NCBI GenBank assembly: GCA_036279355.1 | Contig: DASUJH010000019.1 | Location: 1-64,000, forward strand | Direction: 5' to 3' | From: Gemmatimonadales bacterium | GTDB lineage: Bacteria; Gemmatimonadota; Gemmatimonadetes; Gemmatimonadales; GWC2-71-9 | DNA length: 64,000 nt | In this document: piece by piece, positions 15,931 to 23,306 of the stretch | Numbering within the stretch: position 1 is the stretch's first letter | Layout of the letters: each line of letters begins with the position of its first letter | Notes under the pieces: model-generated | What the model saw: the letters and a program-made list of their open reading frames with translations, nothing else | The model's database searches: none | Told to the model about the DNA's origin: nothing | Translations under genes and position numbers: made by a program

Positions 15931-16932
15931 TTGCTGCGCGTCCTCCCGAGCCTCTGCCTCGAGCAGCCGGCGGCGGTATGCGGCGAGCGGATCCGCGGGC
16001 GCGGCGCGCTCGGTGTTGAGCGCCCCGGCCTTGGCGAGCAGTGCCGCGCGCCGCGCGAGGCGGGTGCTGCGCGCGCGCGCGGCGCGGTCCTGGAACCGCT
16101 CGACCCGGTCGTAGATGGCGCGCACCGCGTACAGCAGCCCGAGACGAACCGGGTCCCATGCGGTGGCACCCGAGAACCGCATGGTGCGGCCCTCGTTGGT
16201 GAAGCGCCCCGCGCGGAGCTCGTCGAGGGGTTCGGCGTCCGGACGGTCGAGGACGACGCGGGTCTGGCGGTCGTTGCTGCCGTCGTGCTGGTCCAGGCCG
16301 GCAAACCCGACCACGTTGGTCCGTTCGCGCCGAATGCGCCTCAAGAGCGCGATGGCCTTGGGGTCGGGGAGGTACCTGGTGTTGTAGGCAGCGTTCCAGA
16401 CCTCCACCGCATCCACGCCCGTCAGGACCGTCCTTGGCGGCTCGGCCCGGCAGAGCTTGGGGTGGGCCAGCGCAAGGAAGTCGGCGCGCGAGCGGGCGAG
16501 CGCCACGAACTCTTCCGGCGTGGCCGGCGCGATCCATTCGCGGAGCCCGAACGCGAGGAGGTGGAGGCCGCGGAACCCGGCAAAGCGGAACTCGAGCCCG
16601 GGGATGATCCGCACAGCCGAGTCGGATTGCTCCCTGCATTCGCGGCAGAGCTCGGCAAACCGCTGGGCGTCGAGGTCTTCGGCGTGATCGGTGAGACCGA
16701 CGAACCCGATGCCTCGCGTGAGCGCCAGCGCGCGCAGCCGGGCGATGGAATCGCGCCCGTCGTGGGAATAGGTGCTGTGGACGTGGAGAATGCCGGTGCG
16801 GCGTGCGCCCGGCCGCGGCGAGCGTTGCATCAGGGAAACATCGGCGCGCTGCGTCACGCCGGATTGTTCGGCGTGTATCGCCTGAGTCACCGCCTCGCGC
16901 GGGTTGTCCGCGCGGAACGCCGGCTCCGACAC
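15922..16932 (-). CDS. PHP-domain metal-dependent phosphoesterase-like protein
   Basis: This 336-residue protein has the polymerase-and-histidinol-phosphatase fold. Motif I is HVHSTYSHDG near residues 50-59, motif II is GLTDHAED, and further metal ligands lie in LALAHPK and FAGLDQHDGSN. Residues about 40-265 form the domain. The C-terminal 70 residues are Arg/Ala-rich and helical. The PHP fold holds two or three metal ions and cleaves phosphoesters; the substrate is unknown. GTG at 16932 is used; ATG at 16830 is possible and would still keep motif I. It is a single gene; an SOS-box-like site lies about 95 bp upstream. Confidence 0.85.
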   Translation of the reverse strand: MSEPAFRADNPREAVTQAIHAEQSGVTQRADVSLMQRSPRPGARRTGILHVHSTYSHDGRDSIARLRALALTRGIGFVGLTDHAEDLDAQRFAELCRECREQSDSAVRIIPGLEFRFAGFRGLHLLAFGLREWIAPATPEEFVALARSRADFLALAHPKLCRAEPPRTVLTGVDAVEVWNAAYNTRYLPDPKAIALLRRIRRERTNVVGFAGLDQHDGSNDRQTRVVLDRPDAEPLDELRAGRFTNEGRTMRFSGATAWDPVRLGLLYAVRAIYDRVERFQDRAARARSTRLARRAALLAKAGALNTERAAPADPLAAYRRRLLEAEAREDAQQRR

Positions 16933-17026
16933 CGTTACACCTATCCTGCCCGAAGTCCCAGCGCTCCACTACCGCCCCCGCCCTGGGTGCGTGTGGTGAT
17001 CAGGCCACGACTAGCGCCGTACTACG

Positions 17027-17038
17027 ACAACAATTGTT
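17027..17038 (-). promoter_or_regulatory. LexA-like half-perfect site
   Basis: Read on the minus strand the site is GAACAATTGTTG. It differs at one position from the GAAC-N4-GTTC LexA box of Gram-positives and several other phyla, and contains the 10-bp palindrome AACAATTGTT (17029-17038). It lies about 95 bp upstream of the PHP gene start in an otherwise featureless intergenic region. It is a single match only. Confidence 0.25.
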
Positions 17039-17152
17039 CGAGAGAATCAAGGAGTTCGTCCGCGCGACGCCGTTCAGTCATCGCTGCCGGCACCATACGA
17101 CGCGGACGCAAATACTTTCAGCAGCTTCCATGCCTGCCGGCGCCGGAAAAAT

Positions 17153-17193
17153 GGCGGTAAAGAGGGTACGTCCTTACCGCCTCTACCGCCCTT
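17153..17193. repeat. GGCGGTA-family inverted repeat, copy B
   Basis: The left arm GGCGGTAAAGAGGGTA pairs imperfectly with the right arm TACCGCCTCTACCGCC. The core CCTTACCGCC plus TACCGCCCTT is shared with the copy at 23189-23281. It lies 5 bp downstream of tRNA-Leu (minus strand) and could end its transcript. Confidence 0.5.
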
Positions 17194-17197
17194 CGCA

Positions 17198-17279
17198 TGC
17201 GAACGCCGGGAGTCGAACCCGGACCCCTTGCGGGACAGGATCCTAAGTCCTGCGCGTCTGCCGATTCCGCCACGTTCGC
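17198..17279 (-). tRNA. tRNA-Leu (anticodon UAG)
   Basis: The sequence folds as a class II tRNA. The acceptor GCGAACG pairs with CGTTCGC, the D-loop contains GGCAGACGC, and the anticodon stem GGACT/AATCC-type surrounds UAG (CTTAGGA). A variable arm follows (about CCCGCAAGGGG), then T-arm GGGTTCGACTCCC. Discriminator A is present and the 3' CCA is not encoded. It reads CUA/CUN leucine codons. Confidence 0.95.
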
Positions 17280-17413
17280 GCGCGGCGCCCAAAGATAGCT
17301 GCGCGTGCGCTGCCTCACCGCGCGGCGGCAGCGTGGCGCATGGCAACCCGGCGGCCCCCGGCTTACCTTGGCGACGTTGGTCGATGCATAAACGCAGGCG
17401 CAGGAGAAAAAAT

Positions 17414-17815
17414 ATGCGACCCCTCCATGGACTTGCTGCCCTCGCGAGTTTCGCTGCGGTCATGGCCGCCGGCCCGGCATGCGCGCGCAACCCCGATCCG
17501 CTCGCCTTCGGCGGCGCCCTCGCCGCCGGGGCGCCGATCCAGGTCGATGTCGCCAATCACGGCTGGGCCGATGCAGCGGTGTACGTGCTGAGCGGCGGTA
17601 TCTCGCAGCGCATCGGTTTCGTGAACGGCTTTAGCGAGCAGACGTTCAACATTCCCGCAGCCTACCTGAGCGACAGCGGGGACTTTCAGCTCCAGGCCCA
17701 CCCGATCGGGAGCCCCGGCGGGCTCACGACCGACCGGCTGACGATCCACTCCGGGCAGTTCATCCGCTTCACGATCGAGAATCAATTGGCGAATTCGAGC
17801 GCCGGCGTCTATTAG
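17414..17815 (+). CDS. Small secreted protein of unknown function
   Basis: A 133-residue protein with a Sec signal peptide (residues 1-26, ending ACA before RNPDP). The mature part is rich in beta-forming residues and has no cysteine. I do not recognise a named domain; the pattern (VDVANHGWADAAVYVLSGG, then HSGQFIRFTIENQL) suggests a single beta-sandwich in the periplasm or cell surface. ATG 17414 is chosen for its AGGAG ribosome-binding site 8 nt upstream. It stands alone and is followed by a strong hairpin terminator. Confidence 0.75.
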   Translation: MRPLHGLAALASFAAVMAAGPACARNPDPLAFGGALAAGAPIQVDVANHGWADAAVYVLSGGISQRIGFVNGFSEQTFNIPAAYLSDSGDFQLQAHPIGSPGGLTTDRLTIHSGQFIRFTIENQLANSSAGVY

Positions 17816-17820
17816 GCCTG

Positions 17821-17845
17821 GGCGGGCGCGGGATCCGCGCCCGCC
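17821..17845 (+). terminator. Perfect 11-bp hairpin terminator
   Basis: GGCGGGCGCGG, loop GAT, CCGCGCCCGCC form a perfect stem 6 bp after the stop of the small secreted protein. No T-tract follows, as is frequent in high-GC genomes, so the stem alone, or with Rho, would end transcription before the FAD oxidoreductase gene. Confidence 0.65.
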
Positions 17846-17911
17846 GGTCGCTACCGCCTCCGCGCGGGCGCGCCTACAATTCCGCCGACTCGCTTCCGGG
17901 TCGGCGTTTTG

Positions 17912-19588
17912 ATGATTTCGACACACGATACGGCGACATACGACCTCATTGTAATCGGCGCCGGGCACAACGGGCTGGTCACCGCTGCTTACGCCGCCCG
18001 CGCAGGACTTCGCGTGCTCGTGCTCGAGCGGCGCGAGGTGCTGGGCGGCGCGTGCGTCACGGAAGAACTCTGGCCCGGCTTCAAAGTGTCGACCGGCGCC
18101 TACGTCAACAGCCTGCTCCGTCCCGAGGTGATCCGCGATCTTGAGCTCAAGCGGCACGGCTTTGCCATGCTGCCGCGGAATCCCTCGTCGTTCACGCCCT
18201 TCCCCGATCAGCGCTACCTCCTGCTCGGCCCCGACAAGGCGCTCACCCGCCGCGAGGTCGCGAAATTCTCGGCCGCCGACGCAGAGGCGTTACCGGCCTA
18301 CGAGGCGATGCTCGAGCGGGTGGCCGCGTTCATCGAGCCGACGTTGCTTCGGCCGCCCCCCAATCCCTGGTCGTATCACCCCCGCGACCTGGCACAGCTC
18401 GCGCGGCTCGCGTGGGGCTTCCGACGCCTCGGGCCCGACGCGCCGCGCGCCGCCGAAATCCTCACCGGCGCCGCGCAGCCCATCCTCGACCGCTGGTTCG
18501 AGTCGGAGCAGCTCAAGGTCACTCTCGCCACCGACGCGATCATCGGGGCGATGGCCTCGCCGTCGATGCCGGGCACGGCGTACGTGCTCTTTCACCACGT
18601 GATGGGCGAGTGCGACGGCGCGCGCGGCGTATGGGGCTACGTGCGGGGAGGCATGGGCGGGATCAGCCAGGCCATTGCCGCGGCGGCGCGCGAGCACGGC
18701 GCGGACATCCGGACGGGGAGCTCGGTGGCGCAGATCGCCGTGCGCGACGGGGTGGCCACGGGCGTCGTGCTTGCCGACGGCAGCAAGATTTCCGCAACGC
18801 GGGTGGCGTCCGGGGCCGACGCGCACACCACGTTTCTCCGGCTGCTCGACCCGGCGGAGCTCCCGGCCGATTTCGCCGCGGCGGTGCGCGCCATCGACTA
18901 TGCGAGCGGGAGCTGCAAGATCAACCTCGCGCTGAGCGAGTTGCCGGACTTCTCATGCCTGCCCGGTGCCGCGCCGGGCCCGCAGCACCGCGGCACCATT
19001 CACCTCTGCCCCACGCTCGCCTACATCGAGGAGGCGTACGACGACGCGAAGCACGGCCGGCCCTCGCGCCACCCGGTCATCGAGGCGACGATCCCGTCGG
19101 TGCTCGACGACACCGTGGCGCCGCCAGGTCGCCACGTGATGTCGATGTTCACCCAGTATTTCCCGTACGAGGTGCGCGAGGGGTCGCACGACTACTGGAA
19201 GGAGCGCTACGCGGACCGCTGCATCGAGATCATGAACGACTACGCGCCGAACTTTGCGCGGAGCGTGACGGCGCGGCAGGTGCTCACGCCGAAGGACCTC
19301 GAGGCGCGCTTCGGGCTCACGGGCGGCAACATCATGCAAGGGGCGATGACGCTCTCGAGCCTCTCGTTCCTGCGCCCCGTCCCCGGCTACGCCGATTACC
19401 GCACGCCGATCCGGAACCTCTATCTCTGCGGCGCCGCAACTCATCCGGGTGGCGGGGTGATGGGCGCCTGCGGTTACAACGCGGCCCGCGAAATCCTGCG
19501 CGATGCGAAGCGCTATTCTGCCACGCGCCCCAGGGCCATGAGCACCTCGCGATCGACGCCGGCCGCGAGCCCCTCGCGCCGAGAGTAG
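17912..19588 (+). CDS. FAD-dependent oxidoreductase of the phytoene-desaturase / PYROXD2 type
   Basis: A 558-residue protein with the FAD dinucleotide motif GAGHNGL at about residues 16-22 and the companion VLERREVLGGACVTEE. The C-terminal FAD signature of carotenoid-desaturase relatives (NLYLCGAATHPGGGVMGACGYNAA) is near 500-525. Such enzymes oxidise or isomerise lipid-like substrates; the PYROXD2 branch has no firm bacterial function. ATG 17912 is used, with TTG one codon upstream as an alternative. The last 25 codons run past the usual family end and overlap the convergent Rieske gene by 76 bp. Confidence 0.88.
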   Translation: MISTHDTATYDLIVIGAGHNGLVTAAYAARAGLRVLVLERREVLGGACVTEELWPGFKVSTGAYVNSLLRPEVIRDLELKRHGFAMLPRNPSSFTPFPDQRYLLLGPDKALTRREVAKFSAADAEALPAYEAMLERVAAFIEPTLLRPPPNPWSYHPRDLAQLARLAWGFRRLGPDAPRAAEILTGAAQPILDRWFESEQLKVTLATDAIIGAMASPSMPGTAYVLFHHVMGECDGARGVWGYVRGGMGGISQAIAAAAREHGADIRTGSSVAQIAVRDGVATGVVLADGSKISATRVASGADAHTTFLRLLDPAELPADFAAAVRAIDYASGSCKINLALSELPDFSCLPGAAPGPQHRGTIHLCPTLAYIEEAYDDAKHGRPSRHPVIEATIPSVLDDTVAPPGRHVMSMFTQYFPYEVREGSHDYWKERYADRCIEIMNDYAPNFARSVTARQVLTPKDLEARFGLTGGNIMQGAMTLSSLSFLRPVPGYADYRTPIRNLYLCGAATHPGGGVMGACGYNAAREILRDAKRYSATRPRAMSTSRSTPAASPSRRE

Positions 19589-20640
19589 GGCCCCGGACTG
19601 TAGGCGCGCGACTGTACCCCGAGCTGCGCGCGCTCGCAGATGTGCCAGTCCTGCCGATTGATCTGATCCCAGAACTCGACCGCGTCATCGGGCGAGAAAC
19701 GCGCGTCGCCCAGAGTTTCGGGCGCAAACAGCCATTCGCACACCACCCGGGTCCGTCCAGGCGCCTCCGGCCACACCGCGTGGTACATGACATAGTCGGG
19801 GTGGAGGCTCAGGAGCAGGTTGGGAAAGAGCGAGTAGTAGTACACCCGGTGCCGGTCCTCCGGGGGGAGCGGTCCGACCGGCAGCCCGGCCGCGCGACCG
19901 CTGAGCGAGAGGCTCTCGCAGCCCTCCACGATCTCCATGTAGCCGCCGAGAAAGGGCCCGCTCACGAGGTCATTCTCGCCGCTCGTGGGCGGCGAGAGCT
20001 TGACGAGCGGCGGATGGACCGTCGGGCAGTGATAGCACTCGGAGTAGTTCTGGAGGATGAGCTTCCAATTGCAGGCCACATCGTAGGTCGTTCGGCGCGC
20101 CGGCACGAGACGCGGCAGGCGGAACCGGCTGAAGCGGGTGAGCACCGGCGCGAACGCGTTTTCGAAGGGCTCCGGGTCGCGGGCGAGATTGATGAAGACG
20201 AACCCCTCCCAAGCCGCGCTCGCCACCGGATGCAACGGCCAGTCCCCCGGCTCGAAATTCTCGATCGTTTCGGCCGAGGGCGCCGCCACGAGCCGTCCGT
20301 CGAGCGACCAGGTCCAGCCGTGGTAGGGGCACTGGATCGTGGCGCCGAGTCGGCCGCGCGGCGCCTCGCAGAGGCGGGTGCCGCGATGCCGGCAAACGTT
20401 GTGGAAGGCTCTGATCGCGCCGGCCCGGTCCCTCAGCACGATCACGCTGTCGGGCCCCACCTCCTGGAGCAGGTACTCACCGGCGGCCTCGAGCTCGGCC
20501 GCGCGGCCGACGCAGAGCCAGCGGCGGGCGAAGATCCGCTCTTCCTCCTCCGCAAAAATTTCCGGCGAGCTGAAATACCGGCCCGGCAAGGTGCGCGCGC
20601 CGCCCAGCGCCACGTCCGTGCGCTTGACGAACGGCGTCAC
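19513..20640 (-). CDS. Rieske non-heme iron oxygenase, alpha subunit
   Basis: A 375-residue aromatic-ring-hydroxylating-dioxygenase-like oxygenase. The Rieske [2Fe-2S] ligands are Cys83, His85, Cys104 and His107 (CRHRG, CPYHGW). The mononuclear iron histidines are His204 and His209 in ECYHCPTVH, and the acidic ligand probably lies in SPDDAVEFWDQ. The length and the SECYHCP motif are closest to the quaternary-amine type (choline/glycine-betaine/carnitine monooxygenase) and not to ring dioxygenases, but substrate is inferred. The partner reductase is not adjacent. The gene lies 10 bp downstream of a DUF6494 gene and is convergent with the FAD oxidoreductase. Confidence 0.92.
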   Translation of the reverse strand: MTPFVKRTDVALGGARTLPGRYFSSPEIFAEEEERIFARRWLCVGRAAELEAAGEYLLQEVGPDSVIVLRDRAGAIRAFHNVCRHRGTRLCEAPRGRLGATIQCPYHGWTWSLDGRLVAAPSAETIENFEPGDWPLHPVASAAWEGFVFINLARDPEPFENAFAPVLTRFSRFRLPRLVPARRTTYDVACNWKLILQNYSECYHCPTVHPPLVKLSPPTSGENDLVSGPFLGGYMEIVEGCESLSLSGRAAGLPVGPLPPEDRHRVYYYSLFPNLLLSLHPDYVMYHAVWPEAPGRTRVVCEWLFAPETLGDARFSPDDAVEFWDQINRQDWHICERAQLGVQSRAYSPGPYSRREGLAAGVDREVLMALGRVAE

Positions 20641-20650
20641 GCGGCGGTGC

Positions 20651-20857
20651 TCACCCGAGGTTGATGCGGCCCTCGACGACGATCTCCGCGTCGAGGCCGG
20701 CGATCGTCATCGTGGCGCGCGCCGGCAGCGATTCGATGCCGCGGATCGCGCCCGATTTGATTCCGGCGTCGACCGCGCGCTCGACCTCGCGCTGGGCGGT
20801 GACCCCGAACTGCTTGAGCAACTTGCGCAGCGATAGGTTGAATGCCTCCTCGTTCAT
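20651..20857 (-). CDS. DUF6494-family small protein
   Basis: A 68-residue protein (MNEEAFNLSLRKLLKQFG...) matching the DUF6494 pattern of N-terminal helix plus a C-terminal beta hairpin. The function of the family is unknown. The ATG at 20857 has GAGGAG 8 nt upstream; a GTG three codons earlier would be too close to that site. It sits 10 bp before the Rieske oxygenase on the same strand, so the two are probably co-transcribed. Confidence 0.85.
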   Translation of the reverse strand: MNEEAFNLSLRKLLKQFGVTAQREVERAVDAGIKSGAIRGIESLPARATMTIAGLDAEIVVEGRINLG

Positions 20858-20921
20858 GGGCGGCACTCCTCGGGTTATGGGGTGGTGTCGATCCGGCGCG
20901 TCCGGGCTGCTGCCCGTGCGG

Positions 20922-21440
20922 CTATTGCCAGCTTCGGACGTGCCCGTCCCAGAAGAATACCGAGACCGTGGGATAGAGCCACTGCTCGACCGGCCGCAGG
21001 CCGTCGAGCGACGGCACGATGTGGCGCGGCGGCCCGAGCGCCGCCCGGACCTGCGCGGGTGTCATCCACGGGGCCACGCGCCGGCATGCGGCGGCGGAGA
21101 GCATCCCGTCGTCCCACTCGGGAAAGGAGTCGAGCAAGGTGTTGATGCGGACCCGCGGCGCATTGCTGCAGTTGTGGGCGAGCGCAGCGGCGCGTTGTCC
21201 GCGCAGCGCCGCGAGCTGGCCCGGGGGGGCGCCATCGGCAACCGCGGTGTGGTAGGCGAACCCCACATCCATCGGAGGCAGACCTTCGAAGGGGCGCCCG
21301 AAGTTGGGCAGGGATGCGTAGTGGAGCACCACGCCCGCAGCCGTGGCGACGATGGTCGCCGCCACAAACGTCTTCACGATCGAAAATGTCCTGGGTCGCG
21401 AACGGCGGGTCCGACCGCTCGGGATGAGCATCGCCGGCAT
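20922..21440 (-). CDS. Membrane-anchored protein of unknown function with a BamE/SmpA-like C-terminal motif
   Basis: A 172-residue product with one N-terminal hydrophobic segment (about 24-42) followed by a periplasmic part. The C-terminus reads MTPAQVRAALGPPRHI, a short gap, then EQWLYP. This pattern of a helix ending in LG-x-P and then a W-x-Y strand recalls the BamE/SmpA fold, a weak resemblance. Four cysteines in the mature region could form disulfides. The start is uncertain: ATG 21440, ATG 21431 or GTG 21377. A CRP/FNR-like palindrome lies 36 bp upstream of the first ATG. Confidence 0.65.
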   Translation of the reverse strand: MPAMLIPSGRTRRSRPRTFSIVKTFVAATIVATAAGVVLHYASLPNFGRPFEGLPPMDVGFAYHTAVADGAPPGQLAALRGQRAAALAHNCSNAPRVRINTLLDSFPEWDDGMLSAAACRRVAPWMTPAQVRAALGPPRHIVPSLDGLRPVEQWLYPTVSVFFWDGHVRSWQ

Positions 21441-21475
21441 GGCACTGAACTTACGCCGTGCCGGACGCCTCCTCG

Positions 21476-21489
21476 GTGACTGCGCTCAC
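21476..21489. promoter_or_regulatory. Second CRP/FNR-type palindrome (GTGA-N6-TCAC)
   Basis: The site is GTGACTGCGCTCAC. With flanks it agrees with the site at 341-354 at 17 of 19 positions (TCGGTGACTnCGnTCACGC). It stands between htrA and the unknown gene 20922-21440, in the promoter region of the latter. Confidence 0.4.
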
Positions 21490-21497
21490 GCGACGCG

Positions 21498-23078
21498 TTA
21501 CTGGGCGTCGCTCAGCTTGATTCGTTCCACCCGCCGAAGATGCGCGCTCGGGCTGTAGACCCGGAGTGAAATCACGCTGCCGGGCTTCTGCGCCTTGACG
21601 GCCGCCCGAAGATCGGCCTCCGATTTTACCGGCTTGCCCTCAACCGCAACGATCACGTCGGGCCCACCGGTCTCCTCGTCGAACAGCACGTCCCACGACG
21701 GGCCGCCCGGCACGACGTTGGTGACCAGCACGCCGCGCGCGTCCGCCGGAATCTGCAGCTCCTGGGCGATCTGGGGTGTCAGCGCCTGGACGCTCACGCC
21801 CATCCGGCGGGTGAGCAGGCTGCCGCCCGCTTCCACGGCCTCGGTGTCGATGGTGGGCGCGTTCATCCGATCCGCGACCTGCGGCTCGTCCTCCAATGCC
21901 TCCAGCTTCACATCGAACGTCTTCCGCACGCCGCCCTTCCGCGCCACCTCCACCTTCACGACGTCGCCGGGCTTGCGGAAGCCGACCACCTGCTGGAGCT
22001 GGCCGACGTACTCGACCGGTTTCCCATCGATCGCGATGATGATGTCCCCCGCCTCGATGCCCGCCTTCTTTGCGGGCGAGTCCGCGTTCGGGATGTCCTT
22101 CACCACGACGCCGCGGATCTCGGGCAGACCGACGTACTGCGCGTCGTTGAGCGAGACGTTGGCGATCGAGACGCCGAGTGCCGCGCGGTGCACCTTGCCG
22201 TCGGTGATGAGCTGATTCATCACGGTGCGCACGAGGTTGATGGGGATCGCGAAGCCGTACCCCGAGTAGAACCCGGTCTGGCTCGCGATCGCCGAGTTGA
22301 TGCCGATGACCTCGCCGCGCACGCTCACGAGCGGGCCGCCCGAATTGCCCGGGTTGATCGCGGCGTCGGTCTGGATGAAGTCCTGGATGCTCCCGACCCC
22401 GCGGTTCGGCAGGCTCTGCAGCGCGCGCCCCTTGGCGCTTACGATGCCGGACGTCACCGTGAAGGTGAGCCCCTCACCGAGCGGATTGCCGATGGCCAGC
22501 ACCCAGCTCCCCACCCGGGCATCGTCGCTATTGCCGAGCGCCACCGGGGGGAGTCCCTTGGCATCGATCCGGAGAACGGCCACGTCGGTGTTGGGGTCCG
22601 TGCCCACGACCTTGGCCTTGAACTCCCGGTGGTCCAGCAGCCGGACGATCACCGTCTCGGCGCCTTCGACCACGTGGTTGTTGGTGAGGATGTATCCGTC
22701 GGAGGAGACGATGAAACCCGAGCCACTCCCTTGCTCGAGCTCGGGGTGCTGGGGTTGGCCGAAGTGCGGAAAGAACCGCTCCATGCCGGGCGGCAGCCGT
22801 TGCTGAGTCGGCTTTTCGGTGTGCTGCGCCTTGATGTAAACCACGCTCGGCCGCACGTGATCGGCGACGGCGGCAAACGCCTCGCTCAGATCGATGAGCG
22901 GCTTGGCGGCCGGAATGCTCGGGGCCTGCACGGTGGGGATGGCGCTGGCGAGCCGGGCCTTCTCCTGGGCGGAAGTGCGGCTGGGTAAATCGAGAAGGCC
23001 GGCAAAGAGGAGGCCGAGCGCGAAAGCAAATGCGACCAGACCACCGAACTTGAGCCAGTTGAGGGAGCGAGTGGACAT
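21498..23078 (-). CDS. degP: Periplasmic serine protease, HtrA/DegP (Do) family
   Basis: This 526-residue protease and chaperone acts on misfolded envelope proteins. An N-terminal signal anchor spans about 10-30. The trypsin-like domain has His135 (NNHVVEGAE), Asp165 (NTDVAVL) and Ser246 (NPGNSGGPL). Two PDZ domains follow at about 300-390 and 420-520. The ATG at 23078 gives a normal signal; an in-frame ATG 10 codons upstream (23108) is possible. It lies 228 bp downstream of dnaK on the same strand, separated by the large GGCGGTAA repeat, so it probably has its own promoter. Confidence 0.95.
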   Translation of the reverse strand: MSTRSLNWLKFGGLVAFAFALGLLFAGLLDLPSRTSAQEKARLASAIPTVQAPSIPAAKPLIDLSEAFAAVADHVRPSVVYIKAQHTEKPTQQRLPPGMERFFPHFGQPQHPELEQGSGSGFIVSSDGYILTNNHVVEGAETVIVRLLDHREFKAKVVGTDPNTDVAVLRIDAKGLPPVALGNSDDARVGSWVLAIGNPLGEGLTFTVTSGIVSAKGRALQSLPNRGVGSIQDFIQTDAAINPGNSGGPLVSVRGEVIGINSAIASQTGFYSGYGFAIPINLVRTVMNQLITDGKVHRAALGVSIANVSLNDAQYVGLPEIRGVVVKDIPNADSPAKKAGIEAGDIIIAIDGKPVEYVGQLQQVVGFRKPGDVVKVEVARKGGVRKTFDVKLEALEDEPQVADRMNAPTIDTEAVEAGGSLLTRRMGVSVQALTPQIAQELQIPADARGVLVTNVVPGGPSWDVLFDEETGGPDVIVAVEGKPVKSEADLRAAVKAQKPGSVISLRVYSPSAHLRRVERIKLSDAQ

Positions 23079-23188
23079 GGAGCCCTGAGGGGAAAGGTGG
23101 AACCGCATGGCTATCTAAGATATCGGGGTTTGTGGGCCCTTGGGGTAGAGGAGGGGGTAAAACGGACGGTAAGGGCGGTACAGAACGG

Positions 23189-23281
23189 GCGGTAAGGGCG
23201 GTAAAGGCGGTAAAGGCGGTAAAGGCGGTAAAGTGCTCGCCGGCCGAGTCCTTACCGCCTTTACCGCCCTTACCGCCTACC
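23189..23281. repeat. 9-bp GGCGGTAAR tandem array facing an inverted array (copy C)
   Basis: Five tandem 9-bp units GGCGGTAA(G/A) run from 23189 to about 23233. A 17-nt spacer follows, then three inverted units TTACCGCC(T/C) to about 23275, ending CCTTACCGCCTACCT. The arms can pair in several registers to make a long hairpin between dnaK and htrA. Related copies are at 15860, 17153 and 50173. It probably ends the dnaK transcript and can slip by 9 bp. Confidence 0.75.
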
Positions 23282-23306
23282 TATCTCCCCCATTACACAC
23301 TCTTGC

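Noticed and set aside
18412-20664. A 750-residue plus-strand frame running through the oxidoreductase end and opposite the Rieske gene
   Set aside because: It is a shifted frame of the oxidoreductase followed by antisense of the oxygenase; both real genes have full motif sets.
23189-23281. CRISPR array
   Set aside because: The unit is 9 bp without spacers, and no cas gene is present; it is a tandem/inverted repeat.
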